From positions 1-64,000 of the forward strand of contig NZ_JALAGY010000061.1 in NCBI RefSeq assembly GCF_022712195.1: a stretch of DNA of 64,000 nt, written 5' to 3'. The translations under genes and the position numbers were made by a program. Below the pieces are notes generated by a model. The model searched no databases. It was not told the DNA's origin and saw nothing but the letters and a program-made list of their open reading frames with translations. The stretch is from Corynebacterium sp. GTDB lineage: Bacteria > Actinomycetota > Actinomycetes > Mycobacteriales > Mycobacteriaceae. Positions 25,872 through 33,719 of the stretch are shown here, in pieces. Each line of letters begins with the position of its first letter. Positions within the stretch are counted from its first letter, which is position 1.

Positions 25872-27107
25872 GTGATGACGTCAGCATCCTTCGCCCTGCT
25901 GGCAGGGGGAGTCCTCGCCGGGCTGCTCGTCGGAGTCGCCGTGACGGTGATCGTGGTGGTGGTCCGGCGTCGGGCCGAACACCGCGAGGAGGAACGTATC
26001 CGCCGGGAGACCCAGCACAACCGGGTGTCGACCATCGCACAGGTGATGCACTTCGCCCTGGAGTCGTCCCCGTTGGGGGTCGCCGTGGTCGACCAGCGTG
26101 ACGACGTGGTGTACACCAACCGCAGTGTCCACGAGCTCGGTGTGGTGGATCGGCGCCACCTGGTTCCCGAGGTCTACAGGCTGGCACAGCGGGTCTTCGA
26201 CGACGGCGAGCCCCGCGACAGCGTCCTGCACCCGGGGAACTCCGCCGTGGGACCGGTGTTCTCCGTCGCCGTCACCGTCCGGCGGCTGACCTCCGTGGAC
26301 GACCGGTTCGTGGTGGTCTACGCCGCGGACAACTCCGAGAGTCTCCGGATGGAGGCCGCGCGCCGCGACTTCGTGGCCAATGTGTCCCACGAGCTCAAGA
26401 CCCCGGTCGGGGCGATCTCCCTCCTGGTCGAGACGATGCTGGAGGCCCGCGAGGACCCCGACACCGTGGAGTACTTCGGCAGTAAACTCCACGCCGAGAC
26501 CCGGCGGATGTCGACGATGATCTCGGAGCTGATCGGGCTGTCGAAGCTGCAGGGCGCTGAGCCCCTGCCGGACGCCCGCCCGGTGAGCGTGGACCGGGTC
26601 ATCGACAAGGCCGTGGAACGTTCCCGCGTCGCCGCGGAAGTCGAGAACATCGAGCTCGTCACCGACGCCCCCGGCGGCGCCTGGCTCACCGGTGACGAGG
26701 AGCTGCTGGTCACCGCCGTGACGAACCTGATCGCCAACGCCATCAACTACTCACCGGACGACACCCCGGTCAGCATCAGCCGCGCCGTGCGGGGCCAGTC
26801 CGTGGTGATCAGGGTGACGGACCGGGGCATCGGGATCGCCCCCGAGGACCAGAAACGGGTCTTCGAGCGGTTCTTCCGCGCCGACAAGGCCCGCTCCCGG
26901 GCCACCGGGGGGACGGGCCTGGGCCTCGCCGTGGTCAAGCACACCGTGATCAACCACGGGGGGAACGTGTCCCTCTGGTCGCAGCCGGGCACGGGGTCGA
27001 CCTTCTCCCTGGAGTTCCCCGTGCTGGACACCGAGGCCGTGCCGGACGAGGGTGTCCCGGACCAGGAGCGGTTCACCGCCGCCGAACTGCTGCCGAACCG
27101 GGACTGA
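25872..27107 (+). CDS. senX3: Two-component sensor histidine kinase SenX3
   Basis: 411 residues. One N-terminal transmembrane helix (LLAGGVLAGLLVGVAVTVIV), a PAS-like region (about 50-150), HisKA with His in FVANVSHELKTPVGAI, then HATPase with N-box NLIANAINYSP, G1 DRGIGIAPED, F-box and TGGTGLGLAVVKHTV. Known SenX3 proteins respond to phosphate limitation. It begins 34 bp after gpmA. RegX3 lies 171 bp downstream, an unusually wide gap for a cognate pair. Confidence 0.94.
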   Translation: MMTSASFALLAGGVLAGLLVGVAVTVIVVVVRRRAEHREEERIRRETQHNRVSTIAQVMHFALESSPLGVAVVDQRDDVVYTNRSVHELGVVDRRHLVPEVYRLAQRVFDDGEPRDSVLHPGNSAVGPVFSVAVTVRRLTSVDDRFVVVYAADNSESLRMEAARRDFVANVSHELKTPVGAISLLVETMLEAREDPDTVEYFGSKLHAETRRMSTMISELIGLSKLQGAEPLPDARPVSVDRVIDKAVERSRVAAEVENIELVTDAPGGAWLTGDEELLVTAVTNLIANAINYSPDDTPVSISRAVRGQSVVIRVTDRGIGIAPEDQKRVFERFFRADKARSRATGGTGLGLAVVKHTVINHGGNVSLWSQPGTGSTFSLEFPVLDTEAVPDEGVPDQERFTAAELLPNRD

Positions 27108-27181
27108 CCGGGACTGGCAGGGACAGGCCGGGCGCCACCGTGACCTTCGGACTTCACCCGGCAGGATCGGTGTGCGGAGTT

Positions 27182-27187
27182 TACAAT
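27182..27187 (+). promoter_or_regulatory. Candidate -10 element for regX3
   Basis: TACAAT, a good -10 match, lies 92 bp before the regX3 ATG within the 171-bp senX3-regX3 gap. No clear -35. It suggests regX3 can be transcribed separately from senX3. No MIRU-like repeat of the kind found here in mycobacteria was seen. Confidence 0.45.
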
Positions 27188-27278
27188 GATGTCGTCCCGA
27201 AGCAGTCTCCCCGCAATGTCCGTCATTCACCCCGGCCGGTTCGCGGCCCACAGTCTTCCGTGAGGACCAGAATTCCCT

Positions 27279-27986
27279 ATGCCCAGTGACCGTCCCACCG
27301 TCCTGCTCGTCGAGGACGAGGAATCACTCGCTGAACCCCTGTCGTTCCTCCTGCAGAAGGAGGGCTTCGGTGTCTACACCGCGGCGGACGGGCCCACCGC
27401 CCTCAAGCTCTTCGACGCACACGGTATCGACCTGGTGTTGCTCGACGTGATGCTCCCCGGCATGTCCGGGACGGACGTGTGCACCCAGCTGCGTGCGGTC
27501 TCCTCCGTGCCGGTGATCATGGTGACCGCCCGTGACAGTGAGATCGACAAGGTCGTCGGCCTGGAGATCGGCGCGGACGACTACGTGACCAAGCCCTACT
27601 CCGCCCGCGAACTCATCGCCCGTATCCGTGCGGTGCTGCGCCGCGGCGGCGACAACGGTGCCGACGAGGGGGAGGGCGACGACGGGATGGTGCTCAGGAG
27701 CCGGCGCGTGATCCTGGACGTCGAACGGCACACCGTGACTGTGGACGGTGCCCCGGTGTCTCTCCCGTTGAAGGAGTTCGACCTGCTGGAGTACCTGATG
27801 CGCAACGAAGGGCGGGTGCTCACCCGTGGCCAGTTGATCGACCGGGTGTGGGGCATCGACTACGTCGGTGACACCAAGACCCTCGACGTGCACGTGAAAC
27901 GTCTGCGGTCGAAGATCGAGGAGACACCGTCCGCGCCGACGATGCTGGTCACCGTGCGCGGCCTGGGGTACAAGTTCGAGGGGTGA
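27279..27986 (+). CDS. regX3: Response regulator RegX3 (OmpR/PhoB family)
   Basis: 235 residues. Receiver domain with acidic pocket LLVEDEESLAEPL, phospho-acceptor Asp in LVLLDVMLPGMSG, Thr in VTARDSE and Lys in VTKPYSARELIAR. A winged-helix output domain has LPLKEFDLLEYLMRNEGRV, LTRGQLIDRVWGIDY and TLDVHVKRLRSKIEE. It acts on phosphate-starvation promoters with SenX3. The ATG follows GTGAGGACCAGAATTCCCT. Confidence 0.95.
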   Translation: MPSDRPTVLLVEDEESLAEPLSFLLQKEGFGVYTAADGPTALKLFDAHGIDLVLLDVMLPGMSGTDVCTQLRAVSSVPVIMVTARDSEIDKVVGLEIGADDYVTKPYSARELIARIRAVLRRGGDNGADEGEGDDGMVLRSRRVILDVERHTVTVDGAPVSLPLKEFDLLEYLMRNEGRVLTRGQLIDRVWGIDYVGDTKTLDVHVKRLRSKIEETPSAPTMLVTVRGLGYKFEG

Positions 27987-28015
27987 GCGGGGGAACCCGG
28001 TGAGCCGGTCGCCCG

Positions 28016-29002
28016 TCAGGAGTGGCCGGGCCCGGCGTCACAGGCACGGGAACCGGCCTTGTCTCCGTCTCCCGACGGCCCTTCCGCGGCAGCGGCGGCG
28101 GCCGTGGCGGGGTGGATCGACAGCAGCGGGAACCCGGAGGGGGAGTGGCGGGCAGCCTCCTCCCGCTGACGGCAGTGGGCGGCGACGACCTCGTACGCCT
28201 CGGCGCCGATGAGTTCGCGTAGTTCGTCGGCGTGGGTGGACCACAGTGACTCGCCGCCGGTGTGGCACCCCGGGTCGGAGGTGCAGTACCAGTCGAAGTC
28301 CTCGCCTCCGCCGCCCCAGCCCCGCCGGGTGTACTCGGTGACGGTGGTGCGCAGGACCTCGACGCCGTCCGGCCGGGTCTCCCAGTCCTCGAGCCGGCGC
28401 AGCGGCAGCTGCCAGCACACCTCCGGTTTGGCGACGGTGAGGGACACGTCGTTCTTCAGTGCCCAGCCGTGGAGCGCACAGCCGGCGCCGCCGGGGTGGT
28501 CGGCACGGTTGGCGAAGACGCACGCGCCGTGGTGCACGCGGGTCTTCAGGGCGGGTTCGGGTTCCCCGGAGTCGGTGTCGTCGCCGTCAAGCTCGTCCCA
28601 GACGAGCCAGGGCTCCACCTCGTCGTCGCTGTCCGCGCTCTCCATGACCAGGGACCTGAGCTGCCAGTCGTCGTCGGTGAGGTGGGGGACGATCTCCGCG
28701 AGTGCACCCCGGTCGTCGTCGTCCGTGAGGAAGGCCCCGTGGACGCAACAGCCCACGTCAGGGTGCTCGGCGTCGATGCCGTGGCAGGCGTCTGTGCCGA
28801 ACCTGCACCGGTAGGTGGACAGAAGCCACGTAAGATCGACGGAGACGATGTGTTCGGAATCCGCCGGATCGGTGAACTCCAGGTACTCGCGCGGATGGTC
28901 GGCGGGAGTCTCCTGTCCTGAACGCACCGCGAGATCGGCCGGGGTGCCTTCCGGGTAGCCGCTGGTGATGTCGGAGAGAACAGAATGTGTCACGGTGAAC
29001 AC
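28016..29002 (-). CDS. Cysteine-rich protein, unknown function (DUF3109/YkgJ-like pattern)
   Basis: 328 residues, no signal peptide or membrane helix. Cys residues cluster in two blocks: [11 protein letters not shown] with GCCVHGAF (about 66-86), and [20 protein letters not shown] with [12 protein letters not shown]. This looks like a metal- or Fe-S-binding scaffold of the YkgJ/DUF3109 kind, but I cannot assign a family with certainty. Additional Cys lie in [13 protein letters not shown] and HCRQ. It is divergent from ppx with 24 bp between starts, and convergent with regX3. The start (GTG 29002 or GTG 28993) is uncertain. Confidence 0.75.
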   Translation of the reverse strand: MFTVTHSVLSDITSGYPEGTPADLAVRSGQETPADHPREYLEFTDPADSEHIVSVDLTWLLSTYRCRFGTDACHGIDAEHPDVGCCVHGAFLTDDDDRGALAEIVPHLTDDDWQLRSLVMESADSDDEVEPWLVWDELDGDDTDSGEPEPALKTRVHHGACVFANRADHPGGAGCALHGWALKNDVSLTVAKPEVCWQLPLRRLEDWETRPDGVEVLRTTVTEYTRRGWGGGGEDFDWYCTSDPGCHTGGESLWSTHADELRELIGAEAYEVVAAHCRQREEAARHSPSGFPLLSIHPATAAAAAAEGPSGDGDKAGSRACDAGPGHS

Positions 29003-29026
29003 CGTAGACCGGATAGGGTGAAAACC

Positions 29027-29992
29027 GTGCGACTAGGTGTCTTGGATGTGGGAAGCAACACTGTCCACCTCGTGGTGGTGGACATGGCTCCGGGCGGTCC
29101 GCCGACCCCGATGAGCAACTGGAAGACCCCGATGAGGCTGGTGGAGTACCTCGACGACGAGGGTGCGATCACCACGAAGGGCATCCGCAAACTGATCAAG
29201 GGGGTCGGTCTCGCCGCGGAGATGTCCGAGCAGTTCCACTGTGACGAGATGCTGCCGTTCGCCACCTCGGCGTTGCGCTCGGCGACGAACTCGGACTCGG
29301 TGCTCGCCCAGGTCGAGGAGGAGACGGGGGTGCGGCTGCGGATCCTGTCGGGGACGGCGGAGGCGGAGCTGACGTTCCTGGCGGTGCGCCGCTGGTTCGG
29401 CTGGTCGGCCGGACGGATCTGCGACCTCGACATCGGCGGCGGGTCGTTGGAGATGTCGGTGGGGGTCAACGAGCTTCCCGATGTGGCGGTGTCGGTGGAT
29501 CTCGGCGCGGGGCGTCTGACCCACGACTGGTTCCGCACGGATCCGCCCAGCCGCAAGGAGATCAAGGCGCTGGCGGCGCACATCGACGAGACGTTGGAGG
29601 AGCCGGTGGCCCGGCTCAAGGAGGCGGGTCCGGTGGACCTGGCGGTCGGTACGTCCAAGACGTTCAGGATGTTGGCGAGGCTCACCGGTGCGGCGCCGTC
29701 GTCGGCGGGGCCGCGGGTCCGCCGCGTGCTGACCCGCCCGGGTGTGCGCCAGTTGACCTCCTTCATCTCCCGGATGACCGCCGCTGACCGAGCTGAGCTG
29801 GAGGGTGTGTCCGCGGACCGTTCGGCGCAGGTTGTGGCGGGGGCCCTGGTGGCGGAGTCGACGATGCGCCACCTGGGTATCGAGCAGCTGCAGCTGTGTC
29901 CGTGGGCGTTGCGTGAAGGGGTGATCATGCGTCGTGCCGATGCCGAGGACGCCGCAGACTTCGACCCGAACAACAAGGTGGACAAAGGGTAG
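29027..29992 (+). CDS. ppx: Exopolyphosphatase / Ppx-GppA family phosphatase
   Basis: 321 residues, the short actinobacterial Ppx form without the C-terminal HD-like domain of E. coli Ppx. The actin-like ATPase fold shows [49 protein letters not shown] and the nucleotide loop [14 protein letters not shown]. It hydrolyses polyphosphate or pppGpp. The start is GTG 29027: TAGGGT ends 7 nt upstream and the protein aligns from [11 protein letters not shown]. Closeness to SenX3-RegX3 fits phosphate metabolism. Confidence 0.93.
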   Translation: MRLGVLDVGSNTVHLVVVDMAPGGPPTPMSNWKTPMRLVEYLDDEGAITTKGIRKLIKGVGLAAEMSEQFHCDEMLPFATSALRSATNSDSVLAQVEEETGVRLRILSGTAEAELTFLAVRRWFGWSAGRICDLDIGGGSLEMSVGVNELPDVAVSVDLGAGRLTHDWFRTDPPSRKEIKALAAHIDETLEEPVARLKEAGPVDLAVGTSKTFRMLARLTGAAPSSAGPRVRRVLTRPGVRQLTSFISRMTAADRAELEGVSADRSAQVVAGALVAESTMRHLGIEQLQLCPWALREGVIMRRADAEDAADFDPNNKVDKG

Positions 29993-30080
29993 CGACGCCG
30001 CATTGTCCGGACATCGGGGTCAACGGCGGTGTCAGGTGGCGGATCTACGCGAACACCGGGCGGTAAAAGTCCTGGTAGCC

Positions 30081-30086
30081 TATAAT
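30081..30086 (+). promoter_or_regulatory. Consensus -10 (TATAAT) upstream of the acidic membrane protein gene
   Basis: A perfect TATAAT lies 180 bp before the start at 30266, with no convincing -35. With the element at 30136-30164 it suggests two promoters in this 273-bp gap, which holds no other feature apart from a repeated GTCACCTG (30096 and 30152). Confidence 0.4.
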
Positions 30087-30135
30087 TTCCCGGTGGTCAC
30101 CTGTGAGCGTTGATCCACCGATGTGGGCTGTACAC

Positions 30136-30164
30136 GTGATAACTGTAAACTGTCACCTGATAAT
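30136..30164 (+). promoter_or_regulatory. SigA-type promoter, GTGATA-17-GATAAT
   Basis: -35 GTGATA (30136-30141) and -10 GATAAT (30159-30164), spacing 17. They match the consensus in 4 and 5 of 6 positions. A start site near 30171 would give a leader of about 95 nt for the downstream membrane protein gene. Confidence 0.5.
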
Positions 30165-30265
30165 TTAGGCATCAGTGTCGGTCGTCGGAAATGTGCGGCG
30201 ACTTCTGCGGTGTCTTGTGCCCGCCATCCGGACCGGCGGGAGATGACCGATGATGGGAACGACGG

Positions 30266-31333
30266 ATGAGTGAGAAGCTGACAGTTGCGGAGCTTATGGC
30301 CCGCAACGCCAAGGACGGTGCTGGCAGAGCTAACCGTCCCAGGCGTCGACGTAATCTCGAGGACGGCGGGGTCTCGGTCTCCGAGCTGACCGGGTCCATT
30401 CCCGTCGTCAGTGACGAGGACATCGAGCAGGACGAGGCGCAGCGCGCCGGGGAGTCCGCACCTGCCGGCACCGACGTCGTCGACAGTGCCGCCGGAGCCG
30501 ACAGTGCCAGTGGTGCCGCCGTCGCGTCGCCGGGTGCCCACCCCTACCGCGGTGGGCACCAGCTCGCCGACGGCCCTGTCGGGAAGGTGAGCCCCGAAAG
30601 CCCCGAGATCCCCGGGACCTCTGAGGAGCCTGACGCCGCTGTGGAGGACGTTCCCACCTCCGGTGCGGACGCGGCTGACGGTATCGAGGAGGGCGTCGAG
30701 GAGGACGTCGAGAACGACGTCGTCGATGGTGAGGTGGTCGAGGAGGTCGTCGAGGAGCCTGCCGACGACTCTGACGACACTGACGACACTGACGAGGCCG
30801 GCTCCGTCGGGTACGTTCCTGCGGCCGGTGAGCCGGTGGCGCCTGAGCGTACCGGGGACGTACTGGGCGACCAGGACGACCAGGACGACCAGGACGACCA
30901 GGACGCCGCGTCGGGTGCCGCGGAGACCTCCGTGCTGCCGCGTGTCGGGGCGGAGTCCGCGGAGACGGCGGAGGCCGGGCGTGGGGCTGAGCCGGAAGCC
31001 GAGGGCTTTGACCCGGAGGACCCGGAGGGGCCGGTCGACCCGGAGGACCCGGACACCATCATCGAGTACGAGGACGACGCGATCTCGTGGCCGGCGCTGC
31101 TCGGCCAGACGGCTGTCGCCCTGGTCATCGGCGTCGTCATCTTCTTCGGCTTCACCCTGCTCTGGGACAAGCTGGGCACCGCCCTGGTCCTGGTCATGTC
31201 CGGCGTGGTCACCCTGGTGTGTGTGGGCGTCGTCCACGCGCTGCTGCGCCACCGGCACACCCTGGTGCTGATCCTGGCGTTCATCGTCGGCCTGGTGATC
31301 ACCCTCGGGCCGCGGCTCATCATGTCTATCTGA
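30266..31333 (+). CDS. Acidic, mostly disordered protein with C-terminal membrane helices
   Basis: 355 residues. A short conserved basic N-terminus (EKLTVAELMARNAKDG then RPRRRRNLEDGGVSVSELTG) precedes about 230 residues very rich in Asp, Glu, Ala and Val. Three hydrophobic segments end the protein (about 275-295, 300-320, 330-350). The same type of gene lies between ppx and proC in mycobacteria (Rv0497-like). The N-terminal block looks like an interaction motif. Function unknown. Confidence 0.8.
   Translation: MSEKLTVAELMARNAKDGAGRANRPRRRRNLEDGGVSVSELTGSIPVVSDEDIEQDEAQRAGESAPAGTDVVDSAAGADSASGAAVASPGAHPYRGGHQLADGPVGKVSPESPEIPGTSEEPDAAVEDVPTSGADAADGIEEGVEEDVENDVVDGEVVEEVVEEPADDSDDTDDTDEAGSVGYVPAAGEPVAPERTGDVLGDQDDQDDQDDQDAASGAAETSVLPRVGAESAETAEAGRGAEPEAEGFDPEDPEGPVDPEDPDTIIEYEDDAISWPALLGQTAVALVIGVVIFFGFTLLWDKLGTALVLVMSGVVTLVCVGVVHALLRHRHTLVLILAFIVGLVITLGPRLIMSI
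30869..30904 (+). repeat. 9-bp tandem repeat in the acidic protein gene
   Basis: Four exact copies of GACCAGGAC encode a run of DQD triplets in the disordered region. It is in frame, so copy-number change would lengthen or shorten the linker without breaking it. Confidence 0.8.
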
Positions 31334-31413
31334 CCCGACCCCCGGTAGGCACTGACCGGCCCCGGCGGACCCCGGAGTGGCGAGCTTCACTCCCGCGTGG
31401 CACGCTGGGGCGC

Positions 31414-32244
31414 ATGACTCGTATTGCATTTATCGGCGGAGGAAATATCGGTGAGGCCCTGATCTCGGGCCTCGTGAACGGGGAGGGTTCGGCCGACAAG
31501 CCGGACGTCGTCGTGTTCGACCCGAGCGCCAAGCGTCTGGATTTCCTCCGGGAGAAGTACGGCATCACCGGGGCGGATGACGCCTCCACGGCCGCGTCGG
31601 AGGCGGACTTCGTCGTCATCGCCGTGAAGCCTCACATCGTGGTTCCCGTCCTGGAGGAGATCTCCTCCACCCTGGACAACAACGACGCCGAGACCGTCGT
31701 CGTCTCCGTCGCCGCCGGTGTCAGCCTGGCGACGATGGAGTCGGCCCTGGCCGCCGGTGTGCCGGCCGTCCGGGTCATGCCGAACACCCCGATGCTCGTC
31801 GGTAAGGGCATGAGCGCCGTCGCCGGTGGACGGTTCACCTCGGATGAGCAGGTCGAGGCCGTGAAGGAGCTCTTCGCCACCGTCGGCCAGTCCGTCGCCG
31901 TGGCGGAGAAGGACATCGACGCGGTCACCGCGGTGTCGGGCTCCGGTCCGGCCTACATCTTCCTCGTCGCCGAGGCGATGACCGACGCAGGTGTCCAGCT
32001 CGGGCTGACCCGTCCGGTCGCGCAGCAGCTCGCTGTCGCGACGGTCGAGGGTGCGGCCACGATGATGGCGCAGGGGGAGACGAACCCGGTGGACCTGCGG
32101 GCGAACGTCACGAGCCCCGGTGGCACGACCGCCGCGGCGACCCGTGGTCTCGAGGAGAACGGGATCCGTACCGCGTTCTTCCGCGCCATGCAGGCGTGCG
32201 TCGACCGTTCCGTGGAACTGGGTCGTCCCGCCGGCGACAACTGA
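31414..32244 (+). CDS. proC: Pyrroline-5-carboxylate reductase
   Basis: 276 residues. Last step of proline synthesis, NAD(P)H-dependent. N-terminal Rossmann motif MTRIAFIGGGNIGEALISGL, VIAVKPHIV, VRVMPNTPMLVGKGM, and the C-terminal dimerisation/active-site region DAVTAVSGSGPAYIFLVAEA and NVTSPGGTTAAATRGLE. ATG 31414 matches the family's N-terminus; the frame runs open upstream. A weak -10 (CACGCT) ends 7 nt before it. Confidence 0.96.
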   Translation: MTRIAFIGGGNIGEALISGLVNGEGSADKPDVVVFDPSAKRLDFLREKYGITGADDASTAASEADFVVIAVKPHIVVPVLEEISSTLDNNDAETVVVSVAAGVSLATMESALAAGVPAVRVMPNTPMLVGKGMSAVAGGRFTSDEQVEAVKELFATVGQSVAVAEKDIDAVTAVSGSGPAYIFLVAEAMTDAGVQLGLTRPVAQQLAVATVEGAATMMAQGETNPVDLRANVTSPGGTTAAATRGLEENGIRTAFFRAMQACVDRSVELGRPAGDN

Positions 32245-32382
32245 CCGTCCGGCACCGGCTTCCCCCGTCCGGGGGTGGAGGAGTGACCGACCCGTCCCCT
32301 GTGTCCCTCGAGTCACAACCGTGTCACCAGTGTCTCCCGCCTCCCGGAGTGTCAGCCGTCATCTTTTGTCATTCGCGTCGCA

Positions 32383-32398
32383 TTATTCTCAGGAATAA
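32383..32398. promoter_or_regulatory. AT-rich inverted repeat upstream of the BldC-like gene
   Basis: TTATTC-TCAG-GAATAA, perfect 6-bp arms, in an AT-rich patch of otherwise GC-rich DNA. It lies next to a possible -10 TAGGAT (32403-32408). It may be a regulator site. Confidence 0.35.
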
Positions 32399-32434
32399 CG
32401 CTAGGATGGGTCCAGCGCCCGACGTGTCGAAGTT

Positions 32435-32456
32435 CTGCAGGAGGGGAAGCCTGCAG
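32435..32456 (+). promoter_or_regulatory. 5'-leader hairpin of the BldC-like gene
   Basis: CTGCAGG and CCTGCAG pair over 7 bp around an 8-nt purine-rich loop (AGGGGAAG). It ends about 30 nt before the start codon and 16 nt before AAGGA. It could influence translation; no known leader family was recognised. Confidence 0.35.
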
Positions 32457-32486
32457 CGCGTGCGTGCGTCGTAAGGATTGGAAATT

Positions 32487-32687
32487 ATGGCTAACAATGA
32501 CAGTGGAACGTTCCTCACGGTCGCCGAGGTCGCCGAGCTCATGCGGGTGTCCAAGATGACCGTGTACCGCCTGGTTCACTCCGGTGAACTGCCGGCGGTG
32601 CGTGTCGGACGTTCATTCCGTGTGCACGAGCAGGCGGTTGAGGAGTACCTGGGCGCCTCGATCTACGAGGCGGGCCAGACCGGCTAG
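32487..32687 (+). CDS. Small HTH (excisionase/BldC-like) DNA-binding protein
   Basis: 66 residues. A single MerR-type helix-turn-helix: FLTVAEVAELMRVSKMTVYR then LVHSGELPAVRVGRSFRV. It matches the short Rv0500A/BldC-like proteins found after proC in mycobacteria. BldC relatives bind DNA head-to-tail as developmental or global regulators; targets here are unknown. ATG 32487 follows AAGGATTGGAAATT. A strong terminator follows the gene. Confidence 0.9.
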   Translation: MANNDSGTFLTVAEVAELMRVSKMTVYRLVHSGELPAVRVGRSFRVHEQAVEEYLGASIYEAGQTG

Positions 32688-32738
32688 TACGGCCGTGTCC
32701 CGCACGGGACGGCTCACGGGGTCGATCGCAGGCCCCGG

Positions 32739-32783
32739 ACCCCTCCGCCCCACCGGTGGTGAACCGGTGGGGCGGAGGGGTTT
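32739..32783 (+). terminator. Rho-independent terminator after the BldC-like gene
   Basis: A perfect 19-bp stem (32739-32757 with 32763-32781), loop GGTGA, followed by TT. It is one of the strongest hairpins in the window, in the 304-bp gap before the bS22 gene. The rest of that gap holds the bS22 promoter and leader. Confidence 0.85.
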
Positions 32784-32822
32784 CTGCTGTGGTGCACCAC
32801 GGGGCGTTTACGGTGGGGTCTT

Positions 32823-32852
32823 TTGCCGTGGCAACGGTGCGCCGGTTAAACT
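32823..32852 (+). promoter_or_regulatory. Candidate promoter for the bS22 gene
   Basis: TTGCCG (32823-32828) and TAAACT (32847-32852) at 18-bp spacing. It lies between a terminator and the bS22 gene, giving a leader of about 130 nt. Confidence 0.45.
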
Positions 32853-32991
32853 GATCTGCATTCGTGTCGGATCGGTCCCGATCGGTGTGGTTCCCCTGCC
32901 GTTTGCCGTCCGCCCGCGGTGCCGCCGGTGCCGTGCGGGAACCGACCAGCAGCATGATCCTTAACCGAAGACCAACCACGAGGGAGGACCC

Positions 32992-33093
32992 ATGGGTTCT
33001 GTCATCAAGAAGCGTCGTAAGCGCATGTCGAAGAAGAAGCACCGCAAGATGCTTCGCCGTACCCGCGTGCAGCGGCGGAAGCTCGGCAAATAA
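32992..33093 (+). CDS. Ribosomal protein bS22 (AURKAIP1/COX24 domain)
   Basis: 33 residues, extremely basic: begins [19 protein letters not shown] and ends [12 protein letters not shown]. It matches the tiny actinobacterial protein (Rv0500B-like) found in mycobacterial 30S subunits and named bS22. The AURKAIP1/COX24 motif [16 protein letters not shown] is intact. The ATG is preceded by GAGGGAGGACCC, a strong RBS. Genes this short are often missed in annotation. It has its own candidate promoter and a hairpin downstream. Confidence 0.93.
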   Translation: MGSVIKKRRKRMSKKKHRKMLRRTRVQRRKLGK

Positions 33094-33107
33094 GCCGGTG
33101 CCCCACG

Positions 33108-33149
33108 AGGCGCGGTCCTGTCCCGGAATCCCGGGGCCGGGCCGCGCCT
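33108..33149 (+). terminator. Terminator-like hairpin after bS22
   Basis: AGGCGCGG (33108-33115) pairs with CCGCGCCT (33142-33149), with CCCGG-rich internal sequence able to pair further. It starts 15 bp after the bS22 stop. Confidence 0.55.
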
Positions 33150-33191
33150 TGCTGTGTGCCGGGGCAGTCGCGGTCACTAGACTCGGGTGGC

Positions 33192-33524
33192 ATGGACAGC
33201 GTCACCGACAGCGTTACCGACAACATCACCGACGGCGGCTCCCCGTCCGCCGGACACCGGCCCACGGTCACGCTCATGGTGCGTGAGGGCTGCGGGTCCT
33301 GTGTGCGGGTGCACGGCCAGATCGCCCCGGTCTGTGCGCAGGCCGGGGCGACGCTGCAGGTGGTGGACGTGGACTCGTCACGGGCGACGGCGGTGGAGTT
33401 CGGCGACCGGGTGCCGGTGGTCCTGGTCGACGACGAGGAGATCGCCTGCTGGGAGATCGACGACGAAGAGCTGGTGGAGGCTCTGTCGGAGGCGCGTCGG
33501 GAGGGGCACGTCCCGGGCAGGTGA
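33192..33524 (+). CDS. Glutaredoxin-like (DUF836-type) thiol protein
   Basis: 110 residues. Thioredoxin fold with a redox CxxC in VREGCGSCVRVHGQI and the cis-Pro in GDRVPVVLVDDEEI. This small protein precedes hemA in mycobacteria (Rv0508-like). Probably a cytoplasmic thiol-disulfide protein; the partner is unknown. ATG 33192 lies 8 nt after TAGACT (leaderless pattern). An in-frame ATG at 33156 lacks support. Confidence 0.88.
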   Translation: MDSVTDSVTDNITDGGSPSAGHRPTVTLMVREGCGSCVRVHGQIAPVCAQAGATLQVVDVDSSRATAVEFGDRVPVVLVDDEEIACWEIDDEELVEALSEARREGHVPGR

Positions 33525-33582
33525 ACGGACTTGTGGCTGCGGGGGCTTAACCGGGGGTCGGTCACAGCGCTCTCCGCTGCTT

Positions 33583-33611
33583 TTGTTATTGGGGGCGGTG
33601 AGGGGATACCG
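33583..33611 (+). promoter_or_regulatory. Candidate promoter of the hem operon
   Basis: TTGTTA (33583-33588) and ATACCG (33606-33611) at 17-bp spacing, about 109 bp before hemA. The -10 is a weak match. Confidence 0.3.
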
Positions 33612-33719
33612 TAGGAGGCTGGTACCGCATGACGGCGTCGACCACCGGTCTCCGGTGGGCGGGAGGCGCCGCGGCGGAAAAAGTGACCACTGACGATTTT
33701 CGCGGGAGGCTGTGCAGCC

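Noticed and set aside
30869..30904. Tandem repeats considered as a CRISPR fragment
   Set aside because: Nine-bp in-frame coding repeats without spacers. No CRISPR array or cas gene is present in the window.
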